A stretch of DNA of 64,000 bases from an uncultured Francisella sp. (GCA_943914555.1 CALUCM010000004.1:1-64000), one strand, 5' to 3'; counted from the first letter of the stretch, positions 19,439-28,476 are shown. Notes: generated from the letters alone by a model not told the origin. A program made the numbers and translations.

Positions 19439-19651
19439 GTTTTAACCCCATACATAAAAGCTAAGCCATATGGATCCCAATAAGGGAATAAGCAGTACAA
19501 CACGTTTAAAAACACTGATCAGCAATAATGTGCGCATGAAAAATAATGGAGAAAAATATACTTAAGGTATCATAGTAACAGAAAAAGATACATGAACGAA
19601 TAGAACCTTATTTTCAATAAACAATCCAAAGCTAGCAACAAAAGGAGAATC

Positions 19652-20164
19652 ATGAATTTACTTTTATGGCGACATGCTGATGCTGAAGCTCTTGACAACG
19701 ATTTAGCGCGCCAATTAACCATTAAGGGCAAAGAGCAAGCGCGAAAAATGGCTCAGTGGATTAATGCCCACTTTTATCAAGACTACACCTGCTGGGTTTC
19801 TCAAGCAAAAAGAACCCAGCAAACCGCATCATACTTAACAGAAAACATGGTCATCAATAGTAAGCTCAATCCGGGAGCAAATGTACAAAAAATTATTGAT
19901 GAGTTAGCAAAGCTTAAAAGCAATACCGATCTCATCCTAGTGGGTCATCAACCTTGGATAGGTAAGCTGGCTTTATTTCTAATTAATGGATATCACTATC
20001 CTAATAGTTATTTATCCTTTAAAAAAGCCAACATCTGGTGGCTAGAAAATAAAGATGGTTTTAATCACGCAAGCAGCTTTTTTCATCTTAAAGCCGTGCT
20101 GAGCCCTGCGCTACTCAAAGAATCTGCTGCAAAAAAAACATTAAAAAGATCACAATCAAAATAA
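19652..20164 (+). CDS. sixA: Phosphohistidine phosphatase SixA
   Basis: SixA is a small RHG-type phosphatase of the phosphoglycerate mutase-like superfamily that removes phosphate from histidine, for example on PTS or phosphorelay proteins. The catalytic RHADAE is at residues 7-12 and the second His is in VGHQPWIGKL. The ATG follows AAAGGAG. The 170 residues carry a slightly long basic tail, which overlaps the end of convergent ubiB by 50 bp. Confidence 0.88.
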   Translation: MNLLLWRHADAEALDNDLARQLTIKGKEQARKMAQWINAHFYQDYTCWVSQAKRTQQTASYLTENMVINSKLNPGANVQKIIDELAKLKSNTDLILVGHQPWIGKLALFLINGYHYPNSYLSFKKANIWWLENKDGFNHASSFFHLKAVLSPALLKESAAKKTLKRSQSK

Positions 20165-21632
20165 TGAGACAGAGCTGTATCATTTTTTGCTGACGCATTA
20201 AAATACGCAAACTTTTTTCTTGATGCTCCAATCGTTGGTCTAAAACACGATCAATTTTTCTGGGCAGCTGAGGCAGAATTCGACTCCATAATAAAGATTC
20301 ATTTTTAATATTTCTCCATAAAGCAGGAAAACCTAATTGTTCCTTAGTCCAGCGTTCAAAAAAAGGTTTACCAATTTGCCATAGATCTAAATCAGGATTT
20401 AGCTGCCTACCTAAACCTTCAACATTAAGCAATGTTTTTTGTAGTAGTACTAATTGAGATTGCACCTCAATATTAAAACGTCGGCTTACCTGAAATAAAC
20501 GCAGCAGTACTAGACCAAAGGAAATACGTGCCAAAGGTTGATTAAAAATTGGTTCACACACATAACGAATGGCTGCTTCTAGTTCTTCCACTCTTGTTTC
20601 ACTGGGTGCCCAACCAGATTCGATATGGGTCTCTGCTACCTTACGGTAATCACGATTAAAAAAAGCAAGAAAATTAATGGCTAAATAGCGTTTATCATGA
20701 TCTGTTAACGAACCAAAAATACCGAAATCTAAGGCAATATAACGTCCATCATCGGCAACCCAAATATTGCCCGGATGCATATCAGCATGAAAAAAACCTT
20801 CATTAAATACTTGTTCAAAAAAAAGGGTCACTCCCGCTGCAGACAATTTTTTTAAATCAATATTTTTGGCTTTTAACTGTGCAATATCATTAACCGGTAC
20901 ACCTTCCATCCATTCCAATGTGAGTACATGTTCGGTACAATAATCAAAATACACTTTCGGTGCAATCACTAAAGGACTGTTTAAAAAACGGCGTCGAAAT
21001 AAGCTAGCATTGGCCGCTTCGTTAAGAAAACTAATTTCGCTATCAAGGCATTTTTTAAATTCCAGCAATACTTCTTTTAATTTCAAACGCTTGGCATCTG
21101 TAGATAGCCATTCTAGAAAGCTACAAATACATGAAATTAGACGAGTATCTTGCTCAATCAATGCCTTGACATTGGGGCGGATAATCTTAACAGCAACTTT
21201 TTGGCCGCTACCTCTAAGACGAGCTTGGTGTACTTGCGCAATAGAAGCACTAGCTACTGGAATTGGATCAAAATGACAATATAACTCCTCTGGTAAACGT
21301 TTAAAATCTAAAAGTATCTGCTGACTCGCTAAATGGCTGTCAAAAGGAACCACATCATTTTGTAAATGGGAAAGTTCATCAATGTATTCCTTTGAAAAAA
21401 TATCTGGTCTGGTCGACAGCACTTGACCAAATTTAATAAAAATAGGACCTAATTCTTCCAACGCGCGACGCAAACGCACCGGTAAGCTTAAATCGGAGAA
21501 ACGATTGGAAAGAGGATAATAGCGTAATAGTTTCCTCAAACTCCAAGGAAGATTATCCCGCTTAATGAGCTCTATTAAAGAGTAGCGGTGGACAATACTT
21601 AAGATATTAAACAGTCTAAATAATGATTTCAT
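20115..21632 (-). CDS. ubiB: Ubiquinone biosynthesis protein UbiB
   Basis: UbiB is an ABC1/ADCK atypical-kinase-family ATPase needed for ubiquinone synthesis at the inner membrane. The invariant KxGQ motif appears in FIKFGQVLSTRPD near residue 75. Further motifs are VASASIAQVHQA (A-rich loop replacing the usual glycine loop), the nucleotide lysine in VAVKIIRP, FHADMHPGNI and ALDFGIFGSL. The C-terminus ends in one strongly hydrophobic helix. Its standard operon partners ubiE and ubiJ are not in the window. Confidence 0.95.
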   Translation of the reverse strand: MKSLFRLFNILSIVHRYSLIELIKRDNLPWSLRKLLRYYPLSNRFSDLSLPVRLRRALEELGPIFIKFGQVLSTRPDIFSKEYIDELSHLQNDVVPFDSHLASQQILLDFKRLPEELYCHFDPIPVASASIAQVHQARLRGSGQKVAVKIIRPNVKALIEQDTRLISCICSFLEWLSTDAKRLKLKEVLLEFKKCLDSEISFLNEAANASLFRRRFLNSPLVIAPKVYFDYCTEHVLTLEWMEGVPVNDIAQLKAKNIDLKKLSAAGVTLFFEQVFNEGFFHADMHPGNIWVADDGRYIALDFGIFGSLTDHDKRYLAINFLAFFNRDYRKVAETHIESGWAPSETRVEELEAAIRYVCEPIFNQPLARISFGLVLLRLFQVSRRFNIEVQSQLVLLQKTLLNVEGLGRQLNPDLDLWQIGKPFFERWTKEQLGFPALWRNIKNESLLWSRILPQLPRKIDRVLDQRLEHQEKSLRILMRQQKMIQLCLIILIVIFLMFFLQQIL

Positions 21633-21751
21633 GTATCATCCATAGCTTTAAGGTTCTTTATGAAAAGCAGGCTTAAAGCCAGGATTTTACAAAATTTTTT
21701 TCACCTTGACCAGCTAAAATAAATACGAATATCCACTTATGTAAGCAAATT

Positions 21752-21760
21752 TGCTATGAT
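21752..21760 (+). promoter_or_regulatory. Extended -10 promoter for ridA
   Basis: TGCTATGAT is an extended -10 element about 28 bp before the ridA start. The -35 region is poor, as usual for this type. Confidence 0.45.
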
Positions 21761-21788
21761 GTGCCCTTAAATTTGAAAGGAGTGATTT

Positions 21789-22187
21789 ATGTCTAACGCT
21801 AAAAAAATAATTCACACAAAAAAAGCACCTCAGCCGATCGGCGCATATTCTCAGGCTATTGAGGTTAGTCAGTCAGAAAAAATAATTTATCTTTCTGGCC
21901 AAATTCCTTTATCACCAGAAACAGGGCAGTTGATTGGTGAAGATTTTATCACTCAGGCAAAACAAGTATTTAGCAATATCAATGCTGTACTTTGCGCTGC
22001 TGGAAGTAGCTTTACCGATTTGGTTAAATTAAATGTTTACCTGATTGACATTAATCACACTCCTATTCTTAATCAAGTCATGCAAGAGATTTTTCATGAT
22101 GCATTCCCTGCCCGTAGCACAGTGCAAGTGTGTAAATTACCAGCAAACGCCCTGATAGAAATTGAAGCAATCGCTTTAGCTCACTGA
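21789..22187 (+). CDS. ridA: RidA family enamine/imine deaminase
   Basis: RidA hydrolyses reactive 2-aminoacrylate and related imines made by PLP enzymes, protecting other enzymes. The 132-residue product matches the trimeric YjgF/YER057c/UK114 family: PIGAYSQAI at the start, YLSGQIPL, and the substrate-binding Arg in PARSTVQV followed by IEIEAIA. A strong GAAAGGAG binding site precedes the ATG. The gene is monocistronic and convergent with cobB. Confidence 0.95.
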   Translation: MSNAKKIIHTKKAPQPIGAYSQAIEVSQSEKIIYLSGQIPLSPETGQLIGEDFITQAKQVFSNINAVLCAAGSSFTDLVKLNVYLIDINHTPILNQVMQEIFHDAFPARSTVQVCKLPANALIEIEAIALAH

Positions 22188-22302
22188 TAGTGATTGATAT
22201 GCATTCATAACAGGGTTAGCTTAGCAAGTATTTTATAATATCGGTAAAACTAAATTATTGTGCACTAATTTGATAATTCAAACCATTGCTTTATTTTAGC
22301 GG

Positions 22303-22893
22303 CTATTCCACCTGATGCAACAATTTTTTTACTAATCGTGGTACTGCCTCACCTGCCTTGGCTTGAATAACCGTTACATCCTCTCGCTGTGTATCAGGTT
22401 TGGGGTCAACAAGATAAATAGGTATGTCTGCAACTACAATATTTGGTACCGCTTCACCAAACCACACCACATGCGGACGCAAAGGACCACCTTGACTGTC
22501 TGTATCTGCGGAACTTAAATCTCCTTGCCAGTCTAAAATTTCCTGCTCATTAGTAAGAGAACGCACCTTATTGAGCTCCCCATGCAGATGAATGATATTT
22601 TTACTGCCCGCTCGTTCATGCAAATCATCAATATTCTGTGTGATAATGCTTACCTCATAGGATTTCTCTAATTGTTTGAGGGCATAATGCGCAGCATTGG
22701 GCTGTGCTTTTTTTAGTTCTCTACGCCGAGCATTGTAAAAAGCCAATACTAATTCCGGGTTTCTGGCATATCCTTCCGGGGTTGCAACCTCTAAAACCGG
22801 ATATCCTTCCCATAGCCCTCCAGCATCACGGAAAGTTTTAATACCGCTTTCTTGGCTAATTCCAGCCCCAGTTAATACCACTATTTTTTTCAT
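22303..22893 (-). CDS. cobB: Sirtuin-type NAD-dependent deacylase with an internal deletion
   Basis: CobB-like sirtuins remove acyl groups from lysines using NAD. The N-terminal half is intact: [15 protein letters not shown] for NAD binding, [12 protein letters not shown] and the catalytic His in IHLHGEL. WFGEAVP is also present. The protein has only 196 residues, and WFGEAVPNI runs almost straight into the late-domain segment [11 protein letters not shown]. The intervening stretch, which carries the NAD-binding GTS motif in sirtuins, is absent; no GTS occurs anywhere. About 35 residues appear lost in frame (near 22415-22445). No CxxC zinc pairs exist, as in some bacterial sirtuins. It may be inactive. 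It is last in the mltB-dnaX operon. Confidence 0.8.
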   Translation of the reverse strand: MKKIVVLTGAGISQESGIKTFRDAGGLWEGYPVLEVATPEGYARNPELVLAFYNARRRELKKAQPNAAHYALKQLEKSYEVSIITQNIDDLHERAGSKNIIHLHGELNKVRSLTNEQEILDWQGDLSSADTDSQGGPLRPHVVWFGEAVPNIVVADIPIYLVDPKPDTQREDVTVIQAKAGEAVPRLVKKLLHQVE

Positions 22894-22908
22894 AGCCCAT
22901 GAATTATC

Positions 22909-23562
22909 TTAAAGTGCATAATGGTGTAAGAGATTAACACCACTAACTCTGGAAAAATGTACCATATAGTCAGCAAGACGTTTGGGAAAAACAATATCCC
23001 TAAATAAACTAATACCACGCAACATAGCAAATAAATTAAAGTCATCCTCAGAAAGTTCTTCATTGATCGTTTCTTCACTCTGCATTAACGGAGGCAACTT
23101 CTGCAAAGCCTGATTAAGACGCCCAATAAAAATTTGTTTTTTTTCTCGTAATGAAGCCAAACTTGTGCCCAATAACTGCTCTTTCTTATGTATATAATAA
23201 TCAATAGCACTTTGTGTTTTAAATTCAGGGAAAGCAATTAACACATAGTGTGGTAAAGTAAGCAAACGGATATCATCACGCACACTATCCAACCATTGGG
23301 TAATAGCTGGATTACTTTTTCCTATCACCCGAGCTACTGCTTCTTGGTGATCTATATAATGGACAATTTCCATGCTCTCACCCATAACGCGCCCGTTTTG
23401 CTCTTCAAGTACTGGCACCATCTTCTTTCCTATTAAATTTAATAACATTTGCTCCTCATCGTTGAGTAAAAATTTAAGGCGCATTGGCAACGCATGAATA
23501 CCAAAAATCATTCTCGCTTTTATACAATATGGACAGTGTTCATACACATACAAAGTTCTCAT
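22909..23562 (-). CDS. grxB: Glutaredoxin 2
   Basis: GrxB is the GST-like glutaredoxin that reduces disulfides with glutathione. The active site CPYC is at residues 10-13 (YEHCPYCIKAR). The cis-Pro motif MVPVLE and the GST-fold ESMEIVHYID follow, then an all-helical C-terminal domain. The 217-residue length equals the E. coli type. The ATG overlaps the recR end by 4 bp. Confidence 0.94.
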   Translation of the reverse strand: MRTLYVYEHCPYCIKARMIFGIHALPMRLKFLLNDEEQMLLNLIGKKMVPVLEEQNGRVMGESMEIVHYIDHQEAVARVIGKSNPAITQWLDSVRDDIRLLTLPHYVLIAFPEFKTQSAIDYYIHKKEQLLGTSLASLREKKQIFIGRLNQALQKLPPLMQSEETINEELSEDDFNLFAMLRGISLFRDIVFPKRLADYMVHFSRVSGVNLLHHYAL

Positions 23563-24167
23563 GTTTTGTTTCCTTTTACTTTGTTCCTTTGATAAAAAGA
23601 CTGGGCAATAGTGCCAGAGTCAACATACTCCAATTCTCCACCTAAAGGAATACCATGCGCTAATCTTGTGATAACTACCGGATAAGGTTTTAACATTTCT
23701 TGCAAAATAAAAGCCGTAGTTTCTCCCTCTGCATTAAAATTAGTCCCTATAATAACTTCTTTTAAATTTTTTTCTTGAAGACGATGTTTTAATTGTTGTA
23801 AAGCAATATGATTGAGATCTTTATTAAGCAAAGGCTGTACTCCTCCCATCAGCACAAAATAAAGTCCCCTGTAGCAGTTAGCTGCTTCAACTGCCTGGAC
23901 ATCTAAGGGCATTTGTACAACCATTAATATACTTTGATCTCTCTCTTTATCTTGACATAAATCACATAATTCTTCCTCACAAAAAGTATTACAATATTTA
24001 CAGTGGCGTACCTGCTTTAATGCTTTTTCCAAGCAGTGAATTAAATGAAAAGCATCTTCTCTTTGATGCTGTAAAAGATAAAAGGCCATACGTCTAGCAG
24101 AAACAGGCCCAACATTAGGTAATACTTCTAAGGCTTGAGCCAACTCATCGAAAACATTTTTATTCAT
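23559..24167 (-). CDS. recR: Recombination protein RecR
   Basis: RecR works with RecO (and RecF where present) to load RecA on gapped DNA. The 202-residue product has the N-terminal helix-hairpin-helix (LPNVGPVSARRMAFYLL), a four-cysteine zinc finger (CKYCNTFCEEELCDLC) and a Toprim domain (GTNFNAEGETTAF, LAHGIPLGGELEYVD). It lies 6 bp after ybaB, in the classic dnaX-ybaB-recR order. Confidence 0.96.
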   Translation of the reverse strand: MNKNVFDELAQALEVLPNVGPVSARRMAFYLLQHQREDAFHLIHCLEKALKQVRHCKYCNTFCEEELCDLCQDKERDQSILMVVQMPLDVQAVEAANCYRGLYFVLMGGVQPLLNKDLNHIALQQLKHRLQEKNLKEVIIGTNFNAEGETTAFILQEMLKPYPVVITRLAHGIPLGGELEYVDSGTIAQSFYQRNKVKGNKT

Positions 24168-24173
24168 TATTCA

Positions 24174-24506
24174 TTACTTAAAAAAGTGCTCCATATCTGC
24201 TGGCAATTGTAGTCCACCTGTGAGCGCTCCCATTTTTTCTTGTATCTGTGCTTCTACTTTTTCTCGGGCGTTATTGACAGCAGCACTGATTAAATCTTCC
24301 AACATATCTTTATCTTCAAGCAAAGAATCATCCAAAATTTGTATACGTTTAACTACTTGATCTCCACTCATTTTCACTTTGACTGCACCAGCACCAGCAT
24401 CTCCTTCTACCTCAATTTTTTTTAACTCTTCTTGAGTTTGTTTCATTCTCTCCTGCATCTGCTGGGTTTGTTTCAATAAATTGCCTATACCACCTTTGCC
24501 AAACAT
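24174..24506 (-). CDS. ybaB: YbaB/EbfC nucleoid-associated protein
   Basis: This small DNA-binding protein (110 residues) forms tweezer-like dimers and is almost always found between dnaX and recR. The N-terminus [21 protein letters not shown], split here by the start choice, is typical. The ATG at 24506 is chosen because GGAG lies 7 bp upstream; a TTG four codons earlier overlaps that site. The DNA role is known for homologues; a specific job here is unclear. Confidence 0.94.
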   Translation of the reverse strand: MFGKGGIGNLLKQTQQMQERMKQTQEELKKIEVEGDAGAGAVKVKMSGDQVVKRIQILDDSLLEDKDMLEDLISAAVNNAREKVEAQIQEKMGALTGGLQLPADMEHFFK

Positions 24507-24530
24507 AATTTTCTCCAAAATAATAATAGC

Positions 24531-26231
24531 TTAAACCAATACACAAGTTGAAGGATCCCATTTACCTTCAAAAAGATTTTTTAATTCCACCGCCTGTGAA
24601 TCGCGATCAAGATAATGCAAAACTTGCTGTCGCTGATGATCACGCACATGTAATTTTAACTCAGTATAAGTTCTTAAGCCTGATTGCCAAATCGACCAGA
24701 TCAATTCAAGCCCATGATATTTTGCAAAAGCATCATGAAGTAACTGTTTATGACGATCTACAACTTTTAGATCAAAATAATCTTCTTTTTTAATTGCACA
24801 AATACAAATTTTTTCTTCTTGCTTTAAAGAAATAAACGCAGTTTGAAAAATAAGTGACTGATTATATTCATCTGATAAGGTTAATAGCTGATCCATGATT
24901 GCTAACCATTTTTCTTCAGACGGTGTTAGCAGACTTGTTTGTGATAAATCAAAACCGTCTTGACTTTGCTGAATCGAATGAGTCAATTGACTTGTTGTAA
25001 GTTGCGTGGACTTTTCTAATTTATTATTAAATGACGATGCTGATTCCTGCTGAGGCACGGTTGAAACGGTATTATCTAAGTTAAACTTTTTTTTTAAGCC
25101 TATGTTAGCTACATCAGTAGATAAAGATGACTTATTCTTTAAAAAATAAGGTTGAAAAGAAAGTAAACGCACCATCATCATTAAAAACCCTGTGTAATCA
25201 TCAGGAATAACTGCTTCATCTCGTTTAGACTGCACAACGGTTTGGTAAAAAACTTGAATTTGTTCATTAGATAAACATTGTCCAAGTTGATAAAAAAGAG
25301 ACTGTTGAGATTCTTCATATCCCTCTGGAACAATTGAAAAACTTTTATATACTGCCAAATCATTTAATATAAAAATTAATTCATCCAATAAAGCAGCAAA
25401 ATTAATTCCCTTATAGCGCAAGTCATTCAGTTGTTGATAAAGCTCCTGCTTTTTATCCTGGCTAATCAACAATAGTAATTGGTATAGGGTATCACGTTTT
25501 ACTACACCTAACATAGCTTCTACAGTAGCAGTATCAATTTGATTATCAGACAAAGCAAGCGCCTCATCCAATAAACTTAAAGCATCACGCATAGAGCCAG
25601 TAGCAAAGCGAGCTAATAATTGGATAGCTCCTTCTTCATAGCTAAGATGCATTTCTCGCATAATATTTTCAAGATGAGCTGCAATCTGCTGACTAGGCAG
25701 GTTTCTTAGTACGAATTGAAGACAACGACTTAATATAGTTACTGGTACCTTGTGTGCATCTGTGGTTGCTAATATGAATTTGACATGAGTAGGTGGTTCT
25801 TCTAAGGTTTTTAGCATCGCGTTAAAAGCACTTTTTGAAAGCATATGCACTTCATCGATAATATAAATTTTGTATTTGCCCATAGTAGGCATATACCGTG
25901 CGTTATCCAGTACTTCTCTGATATGATCAATCCCAGTATTGGAAGCTGCATCTATCTCCAATAAATCAGGAAAACGTTCTTTATCAATACTCTGACAAAT
26001 CTCACAGTAACCACAAGGCTCACCGTCTTGCACATTAAGACAATTGGCTGCTTTGGCGAGAATGCGCGCAATTGTTGTCTTACCAACACCTCTGGTCCCA
26101 GTCAAAAGATAGGCATGATGCAATTTTTCTTCTTTGACCGCATTTTGCAAAGCTTTAGTAACATGCTCCTGCCCAATTACCTCAGCAAATTTTTTAGGAC
26201 GCAATCTACGCGCTAAAACTTCATAACTCAA
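24531..26231 (-). CDS. dnaX: DNA polymerase III tau (and gamma) subunit
   Basis: DnaX is the clamp-loader ATPase that links the core polymerases and, as tau, the helicase. The 566 residues begin with the standard RRLRPKKFAEVIGQEHV. Walker A is GTRGVGKTTIARILAKAANC, followed by a zinc site (CLNVQDGEPCGYCEIC), IDEVHMLSKSAFNAMLKTLEEPP, and sensor TTDAHKVPVTILSRC. The tau-specific C-terminal part is short and variable, about 180 residues. A slippery A AAA AAG lies at codons 381-382 and would give a gamma of 383 residues. The gene overlaps the mltB stop by 4 bp. Confidence 0.96.
   Translation of the reverse strand: MSYEVLARRLRPKKFAEVIGQEHVTKALQNAVKEEKLHHAYLLTGTRGVGKTTIARILAKAANCLNVQDGEPCGYCEICQSIDKERFPDLLEIDAASNTGIDHIREVLDNARYMPTMGKYKIYIIDEVHMLSKSAFNAMLKTLEEPPTHVKFILATTDAHKVPVTILSRCLQFVLRNLPSQQIAAHLENIMREMHLSYEEGAIQLLARFATGSMRDALSLLDEALALSDNQIDTATVEAMLGVVKRDTLYQLLLLISQDKKQELYQQLNDLRYKGINFAALLDELIFILNDLAVYKSFSIVPEGYEESQQSLFYQLGQCLSNEQIQVFYQTVVQSKRDEAVIPDDYTGFLMMMVRLLSFQPYFLKNKSSLSTDVANIGLKKKFNLDNTVSTVPQQESASSFNNKLEKSTQLTTSQLTHSIQQSQDGFDLSQTSLLTPSEEKWLAIMDQLLTLSDEYNQSLIFQTAFISLKQEEKICICAIKKEDYFDLKVVDRHKQLLHDAFAKYHGLELIWSIWQSGLRTYTELKLHVRDHQRQQVLHYLDRDSQAVELKNLFEGKWDPSTCVLV
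25086..25092 (-). promoter_or_regulatory. Probable -1 frameshift site in dnaX
   Basis: On the minus strand the heptamer A AAA AAG, in the correct phase, lies in a run of nine A's. A -1 slip makes the next codons GTT TAA, an immediate stop, as in E. coli dnaX. An ATAGG just upstream could act as the stimulatory Shine-Dalgarno-like element. No clear downstream stem-loop was found. The A9 run could instead cause transcriptional slippage. Confidence 0.7.
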
Positions 26232-27274
26232 AGAGATACCTCTGCACGAATAAGACTGGCTAATCGATCAACCAACATGATGTAATTGGCACTATGATTA
26301 TAATGCCATAAGGCGTATAAATTATCTGAACCAAGATAATAAGACCACTGAGAAGGGCCAGTTTGCAATGCAAATAGACCGACCACTTCTTGATCTTGCA
26401 AAGGAGCTCTACTAAAAACTCCTTGGTGTTTTACTTGTGCAAAACGATAATCAAAGTTCACTCTTTTAGTGAATAAAGCATGTGCCATGGACTGATCCTG
26501 CAATAATACCGGATAGATTAGCGCAAAATTTTTACGCCAACCCTGCTTTTGTAAATAATTAGCTACTGAAGCAATAGCATCTTCCACATTATCCCAGATA
26601 TCAGGATATCTTGTCTGACCATAACTAACCGCCCAACGACGATAACTCGATGGCATAAACTGAGGATAACCCATAGCTCCAGCATAACTACCAAGATAGC
26701 TAAAAGGATCACGTCCTTGTTTTTGATATAGTTGAAAAAACTCCCGCAGTTCTTGTTGAAAAAAAGCAGCGCGCCGTGGATAGTAAAAAGCATAGGTATA
26801 AAGAGAATCTGCAACTCGATAAGAACCCTTCAATTCTCCATAACGTGTCTCTACACCTAAAACTGCTACGATGTATTCTGGAGCAACTCCAGTCTCTTGC
26901 GACACCTTTTTCAAAGCAGCCTGATGTTGACGGTAAAAATTAACTCCATTTCTACACAAGTAGTCAAGCGGTACATGCTTTATATACTGATACCAAGGCT
27001 TCGCAGTACTGGGGCGATCCATTAATTCCAATAGATTGGCACGAAAAACAACCCGAGAAAAAAAATCATCTATTGTCTGAGCACTTGCCACTGAGTCATG
27101 CAATAAACTTTGTTTAAAATCCTCCAAACTCAATGCATCCGTCGATGTGCTTACCTGCTTTGCTTGCTGATTGCTGATTGCTAAAGGTAAAAGCTTCTCT
27201 TTGACAGCAACTTTGGATGTGCTAGCACAGGAACATAAGCCTAAGGAAAGAAACATATATAAGAAGATTCTCAT
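26228..27274 (-). CDS. mltB: Membrane-bound lytic murein transglycosylase B
   Basis: MltB cuts the peptidoglycan glycan chain to 1,6-anhydro-muropeptides. The 348-residue product starts with a lipoprotein signal whose lipobox is LCSC near residue 16. The catalytic Glu is in VAVLGVETRYGELKGSYR; YAGAMGYPQFMPSSYRRWAV follows, as in the family. The ATG at 27274 is chosen because AAGGA lies 7 bp upstream; a GTG five codons earlier is less likely. It heads the mltB-dnaX-ybaB-recR-grxB-cobB run and overlaps dnaX by 4 bp. Confidence 0.93.
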   Translation of the reverse strand: MRIFLYMFLSLGLCSCASTSKVAVKEKLLPLAISNQQAKQVSTSTDALSLEDFKQSLLHDSVASAQTIDDFFSRVVFRANLLELMDRPSTAKPWYQYIKHVPLDYLCRNGVNFYRQHQAALKKVSQETGVAPEYIVAVLGVETRYGELKGSYRVADSLYTYAFYYPRRAAFFQQELREFFQLYQKQGRDPFSYLGSYAGAMGYPQFMPSSYRRWAVSYGQTRYPDIWDNVEDAIASVANYLQKQGWRKNFALIYPVLLQDQSMAHALFTKRVNFDYRFAQVKHQGVFSRAPLQDQEVVGLFALQTGPSQWSYYLGSDNLYALWHYNHSANYIMLVDRLASLIRAEVSL

Positions 27275-27316
27275 TAAACCATCCTTCACTCAATTTTTAG
27301 TGCATTAACCGCAGCG

Positions 27317-27334
27317 ATTATAACGGATCCGTTA
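27317..27334 (-). promoter_or_regulatory. -10 box for mltB overlapped by a 14-bp palindrome
   Basis: A perfect minus-strand TATAAT (complement of 27317-27322) lies about 43 bp before the mltB start. The perfect palindrome TAACGGATCCGTTA (27321-27334) overlaps its upstream edge and sits in the spacer, where a repressor could act. A weak -35, TAGTCA, lies 17 bp upstream. Confidence 0.45.
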
Positions 27335-27453
27335 TTAAGTGACTATGCTAAAAACAGAAGAAAGCTTTCTACCTATCTTTAAAAATAGATAATGGGAGAA
27401 ATGAAATAGCATAAATGTTTTATTCTCTCATTTTAAATACGGCTAAATTCTAC

Positions 27454-27906
27454 TTATTCAATTAAAGCAGTAACTTGTAAAGTTATCTTTGCCACTGCAT
27501 CATGGTGGTAAACTACTTCAATTAGATACTCGCCAGTAGTTTTTAAAGGACCATTTGGCAAACGGATATGTGAACGTTCAGTAGGAACTTCCTGTTCATT
27601 TAATATCCTAGCAATATCAATAGTGGTTACAGAACCAAAAAGCCGTCCATCCATCCCTGCTTTTTGTTCTATTTTAAAAATTTGCCCATCAATTTTAAGT
27701 TGCTTTTCTTGCGCTTCTTTTAAGATAGCTGCTTGCTTCGCTACTAACTCTTCACGCCGACGTTCAAAATCAGCTTTGTTTTCTAAGCTGGCTCTTTTTG
27801 CTTTATTTTGAGGAATAAGATAATTACGCGCATAACCATTTTTAACCTCTACAATATCACCTAAGTTCCCTAAATTACTGATCTTCTCTAATAAAATTAC
27901 TTGCAT
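27454..27906 (-). CDS. rplI: 50S ribosomal protein L9
   Basis: L9 binds 23S rRNA with its N-terminal domain and reaches across to a neighbouring ribosome. The 150-residue product begins MQVILLEKISNLGNLGDIVEVKNGYARNY-like (given here only as a family match), then a long charged helix and the C-terminal domain with GRLFGSVTTIDIA. It is last in the rpsF-priB-rpsR-rplI operon, 21 bp after rpsR. Confidence 0.97.
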   Translation of the reverse strand: MQVILLEKISNLGNLGDIVEVKNGYARNYLIPQNKAKRASLENKADFERRREELVAKQAAILKEAQEKQLKIDGQIFKIEQKAGMDGRLFGSVTTIDIARILNEQEVPTERSHIRLPNGPLKTTGEYLIEVVYHHDAVAKITLQVTALIE

Positions 27907-27927
27907 GTCGCTTCCTTTTCCTAATTT

Positions 27928-28161
27928 TTATTTTTGTTGATCTGTATACGGTAATAAAGCCAAAAAGCGGGCTCGTTTTACTGCTACAGATAACTGACGC
28001 TGATAACGTGCCTTGGTCCCAGTAATCCGTGATGGGATAATTTTGCCGTTTTCAGCAATAAAATCCTTAAGTAAATCAATGTCTTTATAATCAACATGCT
28101 TGATCCCTTCAACTGTAAAGCGACAGTATTTTTTTCTTTTATACATTGCATATTGTGCCAT
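27928..28161 (-). CDS. rpsR: 30S ribosomal protein S18
   Basis: S18 pairs with S6 on the 30S platform. The 77-residue product starts [16 protein letters not shown] and contains [12 protein letters not shown] and [13 protein letters not shown], the family core. The ATG at 28161 has GAGG about 9 bp upstream, inside the priB end; a GTG five codons earlier is not preferred. It begins one base after the priB stop. Confidence 0.97.
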   Translation of the reverse strand: MAQYAMYKRKKYCRFTVEGIKHVDYKDIDLLKDFIAENGKIIPSRITGTKARYQRQLSVAVKRARFLALLPYTDQQK

Positions 28162-28162
28162 C

Positions 28163-28474
28163 TTATAATTCCTCACTCATATCTAAGTCTTTTATTTCAT
28201 TAATATGAAATACAACATTCTTTAAGCCCAACTTCGAAGTTTGTAAAAAACCTCTTGCCCAAATCAGCTTTCCTAATCTATTCTGATAAACTAGAGCTTT
28301 ATTTCCTACAATTTTCGCCATCAAATTCAAATGAACCTGCTTGGAACAATCATCTTCCTGCTGGATCGAATCATGCGCAAGAATCAGTGTCAGCACTGGC
28401 TTACCTGTGATGGACCAACGAAGTGGCATCACTTTTTTGATAGTGGCCGTTAATTCAACAGCATTAAACAGCAA
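28163..28474 (-). CDS. priB: Primosomal replication protein N (PriB)
   Basis: PriB is a dimeric OB-fold ssDNA-binding protein used with PriA in replication restart; a priB gene between rpsF and rpsR is typical of Beta- and Gammaproteobacteria. The 103-residue product has the OB pattern [19 protein letters not shown] and ARGFLQTS. The start appears to be TTG at 28474, 2 bp after the rpsF stop; no ATG or GTG lies in a better place. Divergence from E. coli PriB is high, so position is much of the evidence. Confidence 0.85.
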   Translation of the reverse strand: MLFNAVELTATIKKVMPLRWSITGKPVLTLILAHDSIQQEDDCSKQVHLNLMAKIVGNKALVYQNRLGKLIWARGFLQTSKLGLKNVVFHINEIKDLDMSEEL

Positions 28475-28476
28475 AC

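Noticed and set aside
19439..19651. Zur box upstream of znuC
   Set aside because: A short partial dyad near GGTATCATAGTAAC was examined, but it does not match the Zur consensus well enough to report.
22188..22302. Terminator between ridA and cobB
   Set aside because: Only a 4-bp CACT/AGTG stem and A/T-rich sequence are present; nothing supports a real terminator.
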